Positions 1 through 8,703 are shown, counted from the first letter of the stretch. The stretch is 64,000 nucleotides of DNA from Streptosporangium sandarakinum (GCF_013409935.1 NZ_JACCCO010000001.1:1550001-1614000); one strand, 5' to 3'. Notes: generated by a model not told the origin, from the letters alone. Made by a program: numbers and translations.

Positions 1-76
1 GCGTGCGCGCGCTCAACTGCCCGACGGTCATGCCCGCCGCCTGGCGTGCCTCTGCCAGACTGCCGCCAATGCTCAT
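1..76 (-). CDS. N-terminus of helix-turn-helix (RodZ-like) protein, partial
   Basis: The 25 codons visible read MSIGGSLAEARQAAGMTVGQ followed by LSART, which resembles the start of the HTH_25 domain in RodZ-like cytoskeletal or membrane-anchored HTH proteins. The start ATG lies at 76 with a G-rich stretch about 8 nt upstream. It follows ftsK on the same strand after an 84-bp gap, a position where many actinobacteria carry such a gene. The rest lies outside the window, so the transmembrane and C-terminal parts cannot be checked. Confidence 0.55.
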   Translation of the reverse strand, partial: MSIGGSLAEARQAAGMTVGQLSART

Positions 77-160
77 GCCGCACGCCCCCCAGCCCCCGAC
101 GTTGCGTAGTGAGTCCTATTCAATCAGTAATCAGGGGGACTGTGTACGCCGGGGGGGTCA

Positions 161-2701
161 TCACCCTCTCAAGTCGGCCAGGAGACCCGGCAGGTCGTCG
201 GGTTTGACCAGCACCTCCCTCGCCTTCGACCCCTCGCTCGGCCCGACGACGTTGCGGCTCTCCAGCAGGTCCATCAGCCGCCCCGCCTTGGCGAAGCCCA
301 CCCGCAGCTTGCGCTGGAGCATGGAGGTGGAGCCGAACTGGGTGGTGACGATCAGCTCGGCCGCCTGGACCAGCAGTTCGAGGTCGTCGCCGATGTCCTC
401 GTCGATCTCCTTCTTGGCGGTGGCGGCGGCGGTGACGTCCTCGCGGTACTCGGCCTGCATCTGGGCCTTGCAGTGCGCGACGATCTCGACGATCTCCTTC
501 TCGGAGACGAAGGCGTTCTGCAGCCGCATGGGCTTGCTCGCGCCCATCGGCAGGAACAGCGCGTCACCCTGGCCGACCAGCTTCTCGGCGCCGGGCTGGT
601 CGAGGATGACTCGGCTGTCGGCCAGGCTGGAGGTGGCGAACGCCAGCCGGGACGGCACGTTCGCCTTGATCAGGCCGGTGACGACGTCCACCGACGGCCG
701 CTGGGTGGCGATCACCAGGTGGATGCCGGCGGCGCGGGCGAGCTGGGTGATGCGGACGATGGAGTCCTCGACGTCGCGCGGGGCGACCATCATCAGGTCG
801 GCGAGCTCGTCCACGATCACCAGCAGGTACGGGTAGGGCTGGTAGACCCGCTCGCTGCCGGGCGGCGGCACGAGCTTGCCCGCGCGCACCGCCTTGTTGA
901 AGTCGTCGACGTGCCGGAAGCCGCTGGCGGCCAGGTCGTCGTAGCGGCGGTCCATCTCGCCCACCACCCACTCCAGGGCCTCGGCGGCCTTCTTGGGGTT
1001 GGTGATGATCGGCGTGATGAGGTGCGGGATGCCCTCGTAGACGCTCAGCTCGACCCGCTTGGGGTCGACCAGGACCATCCGCACCTCGTCGGGCGTGGCG
1101 CGCATCAGGACCGAGGAGATGAGGCCGTTGACGCAGACCGACTTTCCGGCGCCGGTGGCGCCCGCGATGAGCAGGTGCGGCATCTTGGCGAGGTTGGCCA
1201 CGATCGTGCGGCCCTCCACGTCCTTGCCCAGGCCCACGATCATGGGGTGCTCGTCGGCCTGGGCGACCTGGGAGCGCAGGATGTCGCCCAGCGACACGAG
1301 GTCCTTGTCGGTGTTGGGGATCTCCACCCCGATCGCCGACTTGCCGGGGATCGGGCTCAGGATGCGGACGTCGGCCGACTTGACCGCGTAGGCGATGTTC
1401 TTGGTGAGCGCGGTGACCTTCTCGACCTTGACCGCCGGGCCCAGCTCGATCTCGTAGCGCGTCACCGTCGGGCCGCGGGTGAACCCGATCACCTGGGCGT
1501 CGATGGCGAACTGCTCCAGGACGCTGGTCAGCGCGTTGACCACGACGGTGTTGGCCTTGGTCTGCGGCTTCGGAGCGCTGCCGGAGCGCAGGAGCTGGGT
1601 GTCGGGCAGCGTGTACGGGCCCGACTGCGAGGAGAGCACGAGCTGCTCGACCTTGCGCGGCGCCGGGGTCGGCGCGGGCGGCTCGACCGGCGCGGGCCTG
1701 GGCGCGGGCGGCTCCTCCACCAGCCCCGGCACGATCTCCGGTGAGTGCTCGGCGGTCCGCTCGCCCGTCTCGGTGAGCAGCGGCGTGTCGTACGGCCGGG
1801 CGCCCTCGGGCCCCTCCCGGCCCTCCTCGCCCCCGCCCTCGCGGTCGTCGCGGGACCGCTCGCCGGGCTTCTTGCGCGCCGGGCGTTTGCGCGGCTCGCG
1901 GGTCCGGGCCGGGAGCTCCCGGTTGAAGAGCATGTGCCGGATCTCGGTCAGCCGTTCCGGGACCCGGTGCACCGGGGTGGCGGTGATCACCAGGACGCCG
2001 AAGCCCGCCAGGATCAGCAGCAGCGGGACGGTGATGAAGGCGGGCAGGATGCTCGCCGGGGGCGCGGAGACGATGAATCCGATCATGCCGCCCGCGGCGG
2101 CGACCTTGTCCATGCCGTCGGCGCCGCCCCCGGACGGGTACGGCGTGCCGTGCGCCACGTGCACGACGCCGAGCAGCCCGGCCACGAGGGCGGACCAGCC
2201 GATGCCCATCCGGCCGGTGTCGGCGTTCTCGTCCGGGTGCCGCAGCAGCCGCCAGGCCAGCAGCGCCACCAGGATCGGCGCCAGCCAGGCGAGTGAGCCG
2301 AACGCCCCGCGCATGAAGCCGTTGACGATCTCCGAGAACGTCCCGGTGGTCTCCCGCCAGATCAGCGCCGCCAGCACGATCGCCCCGGAGAAGACGGCCA
2401 GCCCGAGCCCGTCGCGGCGGTGGACGGGATCGAGCTCACGGGCGTTCTGGCCCATGGCCCGCGCCGCGCTGCCGACGGCCCCGGCTAGCAGCATCCAGAT
2501 CCCCATGAGCAGCTTGCCGAACATGATGAAGACCCAGCTGATCGGGTCGGGCTGCGAGGGTGCGGACCTGCGGGCGGCGGGCTTCGCCCGCGCGGCGGCC
2601 GCCCGCCTGGCGGGGGCCGTACGGGAGGGGGCGGACCTCGCCCGGCCAGGGCCTCCCTTGGCCGGGGACTTGCCTGAAGGTCGGGACGTACGGGTGGCCA
2701 T
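161..2701 (-). CDS. ftsK: DNA translocase FtsK/SpoIIIE
   Basis: Hexameric ATP-driven DNA pump that clears chromosomal DNA from the division septum. The 846-aa reading starts at ATG 2701 (MATRTSRPSGK); the frame stays open far upstream, but that stretch is antisense to the pectate lyase gene. After a basic Ala/Arg-rich N-terminus there are about four hydrophobic segments between residues 55 and 240, then a Pro/Glu/Arg-rich linker of low complexity. The motor has Walker A GATGAGKS near residue 515 and Walker B LVIVDELADLM near residue 630. It ends in a winged-helix gamma domain (TTQFGSTSMLQRKLRVGFAK) over the last ~65 residues, which reads polar DNA motifs. Length and architecture are normal for actinobacterial FtsK. 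Confidence 0.96.
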   Translation of the reverse strand: MATRTSRPSGKSPAKGGPGRARSAPSRTAPARRAAAARAKPAARRSAPSQPDPISWVFIMFGKLLMGIWMLLAGAVGSAARAMGQNARELDPVHRRDGLGLAVFSGAIVLAALIWRETTGTFSEIVNGFMRGAFGSLAWLAPILVALLAWRLLRHPDENADTGRMGIGWSALVAGLLGVVHVAHGTPYPSGGGADGMDKVAAAGGMIGFIVSAPPASILPAFITVPLLLILAGFGVLVITATPVHRVPERLTEIRHMLFNRELPARTREPRKRPARKKPGERSRDDREGGGEEGREGPEGARPYDTPLLTETGERTAEHSPEIVPGLVEEPPAPRPAPVEPPAPTPAPRKVEQLVLSSQSGPYTLPDTQLLRSGSAPKPQTKANTVVVNALTSVLEQFAIDAQVIGFTRGPTVTRYEIELGPAVKVEKVTALTKNIAYAVKSADVRILSPIPGKSAIGVEIPNTDKDLVSLGDILRSQVAQADEHPMIVGLGKDVEGRTIVANLAKMPHLLIAGATGAGKSVCVNGLISSVLMRATPDEVRMVLVDPKRVELSVYEGIPHLITPIITNPKKAAEALEWVVGEMDRRYDDLAASGFRHVDDFNKAVRAGKLVPPPGSERVYQPYPYLLVIVDELADLMMVAPRDVEDSIVRITQLARAAGIHLVIATQRPSVDVVTGLIKANVPSRLAFATSSLADSRVILDQPGAEKLVGQGDALFLPMGASKPMRLQNAFVSEKEIVEIVAHCKAQMQAEYREDVTAAATAKKEIDEDIGDDLELLVQAAELIVTTQFGSTSMLQRKLRVGFAKAGRLMDLLESRNVVGPSEGSKAREVLVKPDDLPGLLADLRG

Positions 2702-2862
2702 GGTAGCGAGGCTAACGAGCCCGGGGGCGGATCGCGCGGCGGCGCGCCGGGGAGGGCCGAAGAAGCCGGGAGGACCGGAGAAACCGGAGACCGGGGAGAC
2801 CGGCAGGCGCCGGGCGGACGGTGGAACCGTTCCGCCCGGCGCCGGGGAGATCCCGGAGGGGA

Positions 2863-4122
2863 TCAGGAGTAGGAGATGTCGGAGGAGGAGTAGAGGCAGT
2901 TCACGCCGTCGGCGCCGCTGCCGATGTGGCTCGGCTCCCCGCTGGTCACGCCCTTGTACTTGTCGCAGATCACGACCTTGCGGCTGGAGTCGTCGACGAT
3001 GCGGATCGAGGAGAACCGGGCGGTGTCGCCGTAGTTGGTGTTGATGCCGGCGATCACCTTGCCCGGGGTCGTCGCCACCACGTTGGAGATGACCACGTTG
3101 CGCTGGTACTGCTTGGAGCAGTTGCCGCAGGACCGGTAGAGCTTGCCGAAGTTCTCGACCCGGAAGTTCTTTATGTACATCGTGCCCGGGCCGTTGTGCT
3201 GGAAGACCTTGTCGGTGGCTGACCTGGCGCCGCCGCCGTCGATGATCATCGTCTGGGAGGCGGAGGTGCCCTTGAAGGTGGCCGCGTCCTCGCCGACGTC
3301 CTCCCACCAGACGTTCTTGAGCGTGCAGGTGCCCGTGCAGTGGATGCCGTCGGCCGCGGGCGCGCCGAGGATCACGTTCTGCAGTGTGGCGCCGTCGGCC
3401 AGCTTGAAGATCGGGTCCTGGCCCTCGCTCTGCCCGCCGTCACCGAGGTCTCCGGTGCCGTAGTAGCGCTTCATGCCGCCGTCCATCGAACCGCTGACGT
3501 TGATGGTGGCGCCGACGGCCTGCTGGCCGTTCGGCGAGGGCCAGGAGCCGGTCGGCGGGTTCGTCGGGCCGGTGGTGGGGGTGACCGTGGGGGTCGGGGA
3601 TGGGTCGGGGCCGGAGCCGGCGGACTTGAGGGCCCACTGCTTGCTCGCCGCCGAGTCGCAGGAGTTCTGCTTGACCGTGCTCCCCTCGGCGTTGAGGCAC
3701 TTGGTGCTGCCGGCGTTGACGACCCGGTAGTTCGAGCCGCCGGCGGTCAGGTCCCAGCTCTGGAAAGCGCTTCCCGAACAGGCCTGCTGAATGACGGGTT
3801 TGCCCGCCGAGGTGCTGGCGCCCTGGATGTCGGCGCACTTGCCGCTGTGCGAGGCGACCAGCTTCTGGCCGCCGGAGGCGGACGAGAGCCGCCAGGTCTG
3901 GCTGGCGGCGCCGTTGCACGAGGACTGGGTCAGCACCGCGCCGTCGGACGCCGAGGCGCCCGTCACGTCGAGGCAGAGTCCGCTGAAAGAGTTCACCAGC
4001 GTGTAGGACCCGGAGGCCGGCGCGGCGGAGGCGGGGAGCTGCGACCCCACCACCGCGCCGGCCGCGAGCAACGCCGCGGCACCCGCCACGACGCAAGCCC
4101 GGAGCCTGCTTTTCGTCGACAC
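2863..4122 (-). CDS. Secreted pectate lyase, CBM13 (ricin-B) + PL3
   Basis: Predicted extracellular enzyme cleaving polygalacturonate by beta-elimination. A basic N-terminus and hydrophobic core ending in ASA-AP form a Sec signal peptide. Residues ~35-165 are a ricin-B/CBM13 lectin with repeated QxW-like motifs (SQTW, FQSW, SKQW). A Pro/Thr linker (~170-190) leads to a parallel-beta-helix PL3 catalytic domain with the family's NVWWEDVGEDA and GGGA motifs and paired cysteines. GTG at 4122 is preferred over ATG at 4128 because AAGGGAG (4129-4135) is 6 nt from the GTG but abuts the ATG. A pair of putative KdgR/IclR operators lies 56 bp upstream. It is divergent from the uronate symporter, supporting a secrete-cleave-import logic. 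Confidence 0.9.
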   Translation of the reverse strand: MSTKSRLRACVVAGAAALLAAGAVVGSQLPASAAPASGSYTLVNSFSGLCLDVTGASASDGAVLTQSSCNGAASQTWRLSSASGGQKLVASHSGKCADIQGASTSAGKPVIQQACSGSAFQSWDLTAGGSNYRVVNAGSTKCLNAEGSTVKQNSCDSAASKQWALKSAGSGPDPSPTPTVTPTTGPTNPPTGSWPSPNGQQAVGATINVSGSMDGGMKRYYGTGDLGDGGQSEGQDPIFKLADGATLQNVILGAPAADGIHCTGTCTLKNVWWEDVGEDAATFKGTSASQTMIIDGGGARSATDKVFQHNGPGTMYIKNFRVENFGKLYRSCGNCSKQYQRNVVISNVVATTPGKVIAGINTNYGDTARFSSIRIVDDSSRKVVICDKYKGVTSGEPSHIGSGADGVNCLYSSSDISYS

Positions 4123-4177
4123 GATCATCTCCCTTGTGAGCCTGGCTCGTTGAGCCCGTCAGGTGGGCCGAAGGTTG

Positions 4178-4212
4178 TTTCACAACATAGAACTACTTCC
4201 TGTGAAATGGAA
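4178..4212. promoter_or_regulatory. Operator pair of the KdgR-like IclR regulator (pectate lyase promoter)
   Basis: Two copies of an imperfect palindrome with consensus TTCYAT-N3-ATRGAA: TTTCACAACATAGAA at 4178-4192 and TCCTGTGAAATGGAA at 4198-4212. Their centres (4185, 4205) are exactly 20 bp apart. The same paired arrangement recurs at 4259-4293, 6226-6260 and 8704-8738, always upstream of pectin-related genes. Assignment to the IclR protein encoded at 6337-7101 is inferred from location and symmetry. Confidence 0.65.
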
Positions 4213-4258
4213 AAGCCGGAACCGGCCGACCTTCGGGACCGAAGGAAAGCGCATTCCG

Positions 4259-4293
4259 TCCTATGTATTGACATGATGTTTCATGTAATAGAA
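4259..4293. promoter_or_regulatory. Operator pair and promoter of the symporter gene
   Basis: TTTCATGTAATAGAA (4279-4293) matches the shared TTCYAT-N3-ATRGAA palindrome at 11 of 12 positions. A weaker copy, TCCTATGTATTGACA (4259-4273), sits 20 bp upstream centre to centre. The weaker copy overlaps a perfect -35 hexamer TTGACA (4268-4273), so a bound repressor would occlude RNA polymerase. The pair ends 35 bp before the symporter start codon. Confidence 0.65.
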
Positions 4294-4327
4294 CCTCCTC
4301 ATCAACGAGGCGTTGGGAGGAGACTTC

Positions 4328-5824
4328 ATGTCCGCGCTCGACTGGTCCATTCTGGGCGCGTACTTCCTGGTCATGGTGGGCATCGGCGTGTGGTCGAGGA
4401 GCCGGATCAGAAGCGTGATCGACTTCTTCACCGCCGGAGGCCGGATCCCCCGGTGGCTGTCCGGCATCTCCCATCACATGTCGGGCTACAGCGCGGTCAT
4501 GTTCGTGGCGTTCGCCGCGGTGGCCTACACCTACGGCCTGGCCATGTACGTCTGGTGGGCGCTGACGATCGGCATCGGCGTCGGCATAGGCGCCTTCCTG
4601 TGGGCGGCCCGGTGGAACCGGCTGAGGTCCCGGCACGGCGTCGTCTCACCGCTGGAGTACCTCGCCCGCCGCTACGACCTGCCCACCCAGCAGGTGCTCG
4701 CCTACAGCGGCGCGCTGCTGAAGGTCGTCGACATCGCGGCCAAGTGGGTGGCGATCGCCATCCTGCTCCGGGGCTTCACCGGGATGCCGATCTTCTGGGG
4801 CATCACGATCACCGGCGTCGTCACCCTCGTCTACATCACGGCCGGCGGCCTGTGGGCCGACGTGCTGACCGACTTCGGGCAGTTCGTCATCCAGGGCTTC
4901 GCGGGCGTCGCCATGTTCGTCGCGATCATGAGCCACCTGGACGGCGTGGCGACCCTGTGGACGATGTGGGACAGGCTGCCCCCGGGACACGGCGACCCGT
5001 TCGCCGGGCCGTACACCACGACGTTCTTCCTCGCCCTGCTGTTCATCAAGACCTTCGAGTACAACGGCGGCATGTGGAACCTGGCCCAGCGCTACATGGC
5101 CTCGCCCTCGGGCTCGGCGGCCAGGCGGTCGGCGCTGCTGTCCAGCGCGCTGTGGCTCGTCTGGCCGCTGGTGCTGTTCATCCCGATGTTCGCGACCCCC
5201 CTCATCGTTCCGGGCCTGGCCGACCCCGAGGAGGCCTACGTACGACTGGCCCAGAACCTGCTGCCGCAGGGCGTGATCGGCCTGGTGCTCGCCGGTTTCT
5301 TCTCGCACACCATGGCCATGGTCGCCTCCGACGCCAACGTGATCTCCTCCGTGATCACCAGGGACATCGCCCCGGCGATCGTCCGCAGGGTGCGCGACCT
5401 GTCGGCGCGGGCCGAGCTGACCTTCGCCCGGATGACCACGTTCGTCTTCGTGCTGGTGAGCATGACGATCGCGATCGCGACCCAGGGCGAGGGCGTGGTG
5501 CTGAAGATCGTCGTGGACCTGGTCGCGGCCACGATGGGGCCGATCTCCATCCCGCTGATGCTGGGCATGCTCCCCTGGTTCAAGCGGAGCGGTCCCACCG
5601 CCGCGATCGTCTCCTGGGCGGCGGGCCTGGGCGTCTGGGCGTACGTCAAGTGGATCCTGGAGTCCAAGGACACCGCGATGGTGGTCGGGGTGCCGCTGGC
5701 CACGTCGCTGGTCCTCTACGTGGCGGCCGGGTTGCTGAGGCCGGAGAACCGGGCCGACCGCGACGCCCTGGTGGACTCCCTGGGCGACGACACCGAGCCG
5801 GCGCGGGCCGGAGCGGGCGTCTGA
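4328..5824 (+). CDS. Sodium:solute symporter (SSS family), probable uronate importer
   Basis: A 498-aa polytopic membrane protein with about 13 hydrophobic segments. It has SSS hallmarks: an N-terminal LGAYFLVMVGIGVW helix, an FFTAGGR motif after TM1, and ISHHMSGYSAVMF in TM2. Start at ATG 4328 is chosen because GGGAGGAG at 4315-4322 precedes it by 5 nt; a TTG 15 nt upstream would overlap that ribosome-binding site. Substrate is not readable from sequence. The shared operators with pectate lyase and kduID suggest (unsaturated) galacturonate, KDG or oligogalacturonides taken up with Na+. A 27-bp tandem repeat follows the stop codon. Confidence 0.85.
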   Translation: MSALDWSILGAYFLVMVGIGVWSRSRIRSVIDFFTAGGRIPRWLSGISHHMSGYSAVMFVAFAAVAYTYGLAMYVWWALTIGIGVGIGAFLWAARWNRLRSRHGVVSPLEYLARRYDLPTQQVLAYSGALLKVVDIAAKWVAIAILLRGFTGMPIFWGITITGVVTLVYITAGGLWADVLTDFGQFVIQGFAGVAMFVAIMSHLDGVATLWTMWDRLPPGHGDPFAGPYTTTFFLALLFIKTFEYNGGMWNLAQRYMASPSGSAARRSALLSSALWLVWPLVLFIPMFATPLIVPGLADPEEAYVRLAQNLLPQGVIGLVLAGFFSHTMAMVASDANVISSVITRDIAPAIVRRVRDLSARAELTFARMTTFVFVLVSMTIAIATQGEGVVLKIVVDLVAATMGPISIPLMLGMLPWFKRSGPTAAIVSWAAGLGVWAYVKWILESKDTAMVVGVPLATSLVLYVAAGLLRPENRADRDALVDSLGDDTEPARAGAGV

Positions 5825-5840
5825 CCGCGGCGCCGGGGCG

Positions 5841-5894
5841 GGCCGTACCCGTACCGGAGGCCGCGCGGGCCGTACCCGTGCCGGAGGCCGCGCG
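5841..5894. repeat. 27-bp tandem repeat after the symporter stop codon
   Basis: Two units of 27 bp (5841-5867, 5868-5894), each beginning GGCCGTACCCGT and ending GGCCGCGCG, differ at one position; a degraded third unit follows. They start 16 bp after the stop codon. Similar gene-end repeats occur elsewhere in the window. Confidence 0.85.
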
Positions 5895-5965
5895 GGCCGC
5901 CCCGGAGGCCCGATCGCGCCACCGGGGCGGCCCCGCCGCCTCGCCACGCGGGCGGGAGGGCCCGT

Positions 5966-5995
5966 CGCCGCCCGGCGTCCTGCCGGACGGCGGCG
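5966..5995. terminator. GC-rich hairpin between convergent symporter and tautomerase genes
   Basis: Arms CGCCGCC (5966-5972) and GGCGGCG (5989-5995) enclose an inner CGGC/GCCG stem. It lies between convergent stop codons at 5824 and 6018, so it could terminate both transcripts. There is no U tract, as is usual in high-GC actinobacteria. Confidence 0.45.
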
Positions 5996-6017
5996 GGGCG
6001 TTCCCTCCCGCCCGCGC

Positions 6018-6203
6018 CTACCTGTCGGACTCCAGGACGCCGCCGTTGGCGACGTCGGACTTCTCGATCTCCGTGAAGACGATGCGCACCGCCTCCGGAC
6101 GGACCTTGAGGACGTCCACGGCGGCCTGGGTCACCGCGCTGACGAACTCCCTGCGCTGGTCGAGGGTGCGGCCCGAGAGCAGTTCGACGGTGATGTTCGG
6201 CAT
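6018..6203 (-). CDS. 4-oxalocrotonate tautomerase-family protein
   Basis: A 61-aa protein beginning MPNITVELLSGRT. After Met removal it exposes Pro1, the catalytic base of the tautomerase superfamily. The family's beta-alpha-beta length and FTEIEKSDVANGG segment are present. ATG 6203 is chosen because Pro must follow it and GGAGG stands 7-8 nt upstream. Members interconvert enols and 2-keto acids, usually as hexamers. A pair of KdgR-type operators starts 23 bp upstream, placing it in the putative pectin regulon. Here it may tautomerise an unsaturated uronate product, a step normally given to KdgF or left spontaneous; this role is inference. Confidence 0.85.
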   Translation of the reverse strand: MPNITVELLSGRTLDQRREFVSAVTQAAVDVLKVRPEAVRIVFTEIEKSDVANGGVLESDR

Positions 6204-6225
6204 GCTGAACCTCCGCTCCATTTTG

Positions 6226-6260
6226 TTGCATTACATGCGAGCACATCCCATTACATGAAA
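6226..6260. promoter_or_regulatory. Operator pair upstream of the tautomerase gene
   Basis: TTGCATTACATGCGA (6226-6240) and TCCCATTACATGAAA (6246-6260) match the TTCYAT-N3-ATRGAA palindrome at 9 and 10 of 12 defined positions. Their centres are again exactly 20 bp apart. They lie between the 3' end of the iclR gene and the tautomerase start, so the tautomerase probably has its own regulated promoter. Confidence 0.6.
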
Positions 6261-6336
6261 CAATATGGAAACGTGCGCACCTGTCCCGCCGGACCGGGTG
6301 GAGCGGCCGGCGTCGCCGTACGGAGCGGGAAGGGGG

Positions 6337-7101
6337 TCAGCGGGCCCGGAGCGGGTCGGGGGCGCCGAGGGCCTGCGAGACCTCCCGGGCGGCGCTCACC
6401 ACCTCGGGGGCGAGCCGCTGGATCTCCTCGCGGCCGAGGTCCATCGCGAGGGCGGAGATGGAGATGCCGCCGAGCACCCGGCCCGTGTGGTCGAGGACCG
6501 GGGCGCCGACGCACAGCACGCCCGGGAGGTTCTCCTCGTCGTCCAGGGCGTACCCGCGGGCCCGGACCACGGCGAGGTGGGCCAGCAGGTCCTCCTCGGT
6601 CACCAGGGTGTTGGGCGTCCGCCCCGGCAGCCCCGCGCGGGCGCAGATCTCCCGCACCTCCTCCTCCGGGAGCTGCGACAGCACGGCCTTGCCGATGGCG
6701 GTGCAGTGCAGGGGCAGGCTCATGCCGATCCGCGAGGGCATCTGGTACGGCCGGCGGCCCTCCAGCTTGTCGACGTAGACCGCCTCGTCCCCGCTGCGGA
6801 CGGCGAAGTGCGTGGTGTAGCCGGTGCGCTCGTGCAGCGCCCGCAGCGCCCCGGACGCCTGCCGTGCCGGATCGAAGCGGTTCATGACCCGGCCCGCCAG
6901 GGTGAGGATCCGGGGGCCGGGCTCGTAGCCCCCGGAACCGTCGGACCGCGCGAAGCCCCACTCGACGAGCGACTGGAGGATACGGTGGACCGTCGACTTC
7001 GACACGCCCGTCGCCGCGGCGATGTCGGTCACGCGGTGGTGCTCGGCGATCGCCTCCAGCACCGCCAGCGCCTTGTCAATAGAGCTGCCTTCCCTGACCA
7101 C
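6337..7101 (-). CDS. IclR-family regulator, KdgR-like
   Basis: A 254-aa protein: N-terminal winged HTH (residues ~8-70, with DIAAATGVSKSTVHRILQSL as the recognition region) and a C-terminal IclR effector domain containing the family's HCTAIGKAVLSQLP and GGISISALA motifs. It is the last gene of the kduI-kduD-iclR order, 16 bp behind kduD. It also has TAGGCT (7108-7113) exactly 6 nt before its GTG start, which predicts a leaderless transcript independent of the operon. KdgR proteins repress pectin genes and release DNA on binding 2-keto-3-deoxygluconate. The operator pairs around it make this the likely local function. Confidence 0.88.
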   Translation of the reverse strand: MVREGSSIDKALAVLEAIAEHHRVTDIAAATGVSKSTVHRILQSLVEWGFARSDGSGGYEPGPRILTLAGRVMNRFDPARQASGALRALHERTGYTTHFAVRSGDEAVYVDKLEGRRPYQMPSRIGMSLPLHCTAIGKAVLSQLPEEEVREICARAGLPGRTPNTLVTEEDLLAHLAVVRARGYALDDEENLPGVLCVGAPVLDHTGRVLGGISISALAMDLGREEIQRLAPEVVSAAREVSQALGAPDPLRAR

Positions 7102-7117
7102 GCTGCGAGCCTACTGG

Positions 7118-7855
7118 TCAGCGCGCCAACCAGCCTCCGTCCACCGCCAGCAGATGGCCGTTGACGTAGTCGGACGCGGAGGAGGCGAGGAAGACCGCCG
7201 CGCCCACGAGATCCTCCGGCGTGCCCCAGCGGCCCGCCGGGATGCGCCCGGCGATCTCGGCCTCCCGTACCGGGTCCTCGCGCAGCCGCCGGGTGTTCTC
7301 CGTCGCGATGTAGCCGGGGGCGATCGCGTTGACCTGCACGCCGGAGGCGGCCCACTCGCAGGCCAGCACCCGGGTCAGCCCGGCGACGGCGTGCTTGGAG
7401 GCCGTGTAGCCGGGGACGTTGATCCCGCCCTGGAACGACAGCATCGAGGCGATCATGATGATCTTCCCCGAGCGCCGGGTGAGCATCCCCGCGCCGACCG
7501 CCCGGCTGAGCAGGAAGACCGCGTCGAGGTTGACGTCGAGCACGTCGCGGAAGTCGGCGTAGGAGTGCCCGGCCGCCGGGGCCCGGCGGATGATCCCGGC
7601 GTTGTTGACCAGCACGTCGACCGGGCCCAGCCGCTCGGCGGCCTCCGGGATCCGCCCCGGGTCGGACAGGTCGAGGATCCAGCGCGTCGCCCGCCGGCCG
7701 GTGCCGCGGACCTCGGCCTCGACCTCGTCCAGGTCGTCGTCGCGTCCGTGCAGCACCAGGTCGGCCCCGGCGGCCGCCAGGCCCACCGCGACCGCCCGGC
7801 CGATCCCGGTCCGGGCGCCGGTGACGAGCGCGGTCCTGCCCTCCAGCGAGAACAT
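7118..7855 (-). CDS. kduD: 2-dehydro-3-deoxy-D-gluconate 5-dehydrogenase
   Basis: A 245-aa short-chain dehydrogenase with the N-terminal TGARTGIG dinucleotide-binding motif (residues ~12-19), NNAG, and catalytic YTASK. KduD reduces 2,5-diketo-3-deoxygluconate (DK-II) to 2-keto-3-deoxygluconate with NAD(P)H in pectin breakdown. Its ATG shares one base with the kduI stop codon (TGATG), indicating translational coupling. KduI-KduD adjacency makes the substrate assignment much firmer than the SDR fold alone would. Confidence 0.9.
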   Translation of the reverse strand: MFSLEGRTALVTGARTGIGRAVAVGLAAAGADLVLHGRDDDLDEVEAEVRGTGRRATRWILDLSDPGRIPEAAERLGPVDVLVNNAGIIRRAPAAGHSYADFRDVLDVNLDAVFLLSRAVGAGMLTRRSGKIIMIASMLSFQGGINVPGYTASKHAVAGLTRVLACEWAASGVQVNAIAPGYIATENTRRLREDPVREAEIAGRIPAGRWGTPEDLVGAAVFLASSASDYVNGHLLAVDGGWLAR

Positions 7856-8667
7856 CAGCGCATCTCGCCGATCGCGACCTGCTCCATGTCGTCGTACGCC
7901 TGGTTCTCCCCGCCCATCGCCCAGACGAAGGAGTAGTTGTGCGTGCCGAAGCCGCAGTGCACCGACCAGGGCGGCGAGATCACCGCCTGGCGGTCGGCGA
8001 CCACGAGGTTGCGGGTCTCGTCGGGGCGCCCCATCAGGTGGATCACCCGCTGGTCGGCGGGCAGGTCGAAGTAGAAGTAGACCTCGGTCCTGCGCTCGTG
8101 GGTGTGGCAGGGCATGGTGTTCCACATGCTGCCGGGCGTGAGCACGGTCACGCCGAGCACGAGCTGGCAGCTCCGGATGCCCTTGGCGTGGACGTACTTG
8201 TGGATCGTGCGCTCGTCGGAGCCCTCGGGGGAGCCCAGCCGTACGGGCTCGGCGTCCTCCAGGGTGGCCTTCACCGTGGGGAGGGAGGCGTGCGCGGGGG
8301 TGGAGACGAGGTAGAACGGGCCGCCCTCGAACGTCACCTCCCGCGCTCCCATCCCGGCGTACAGGCACTCCTTCCCGGCCAGCTCGTACGGCGTGCCGTC
8401 CACCGTCACCGTGCCCGCCTCGCCCACGTTGACCACGCCCAGCTCGCGGCGCTCCAGGAAGTACCCGGCCCGCAGCCCGTCGGGGCAGGGCAGTTCCAGC
8501 GGCCCGTCGCCGGGCATCGCGCCGCCGACGACGATGCGGTCGTGGTGCGAGTGGACCAGGCGGACCTCCCCGGGCACGAAGAGCTGCTCCGCCAGGAAGC
8601 GGCGGCGCAGCCACTCGGTGGTCGCGCCGGGGATCTGGTCGGGTGCCGTGGCGTGCCGTACCTCCAT
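7855..8667 (-). CDS. kduI: 5-dehydro-4-deoxy-D-glucuronate isomerase
   Basis: A 270-aa cupin protein of normal KduI length. It converts 5-keto-4-deoxyuronate (DK-I), released from unsaturated galacturonates, to DK-II, the substrate of KduD. The metal-binding motif CHTHERRTE is near residues 186-194, with PPWSVHCGFGTHNYSFVWAMGGEN near the C-terminus. The ATG at 8667 has GGAGG 4 nt upstream. It is the first gene of the kduI-kduD-iclR operon, with the best operator of the set 37 bp ahead. Confidence 0.94.
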   Translation of the reverse strand: MEVRHATAPDQIPGATTEWLRRRFLAEQLFVPGEVRLVHSHHDRIVVGGAMPGDGPLELPCPDGLRAGYFLERRELGVVNVGEAGTVTVDGTPYELAGKECLYAGMGAREVTFEGGPFYLVSTPAHASLPTVKATLEDAEPVRLGSPEGSDERTIHKYVHAKGIRSCQLVLGVTVLTPGSMWNTMPCHTHERRTEVYFYFDLPADQRVIHLMGRPDETRNLVVADRQAVISPPWSVHCGFGTHNYSFVWAMGGENQAYDDMEQVAIGEMR

Positions 8668-8703
8668 CGAACCTCCATGTTCCGTTCCGCGTTCGGCAAT
8701 CTG

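Noticed and set aside
3340..6258. 972-codon plus-strand open frame over the pectate-lyase/symporter region
   Set aside because: It is out of frame with the symporter and antisense to the pectate lyase; the translation is low-complexity.
6337..7101. iclR transcribed only from the kduI promoter
   Set aside because: A perfect TANNNT-N6-GTG arrangement directly before iclR argues for an additional own promoter, although read-through from kduID is also likely.
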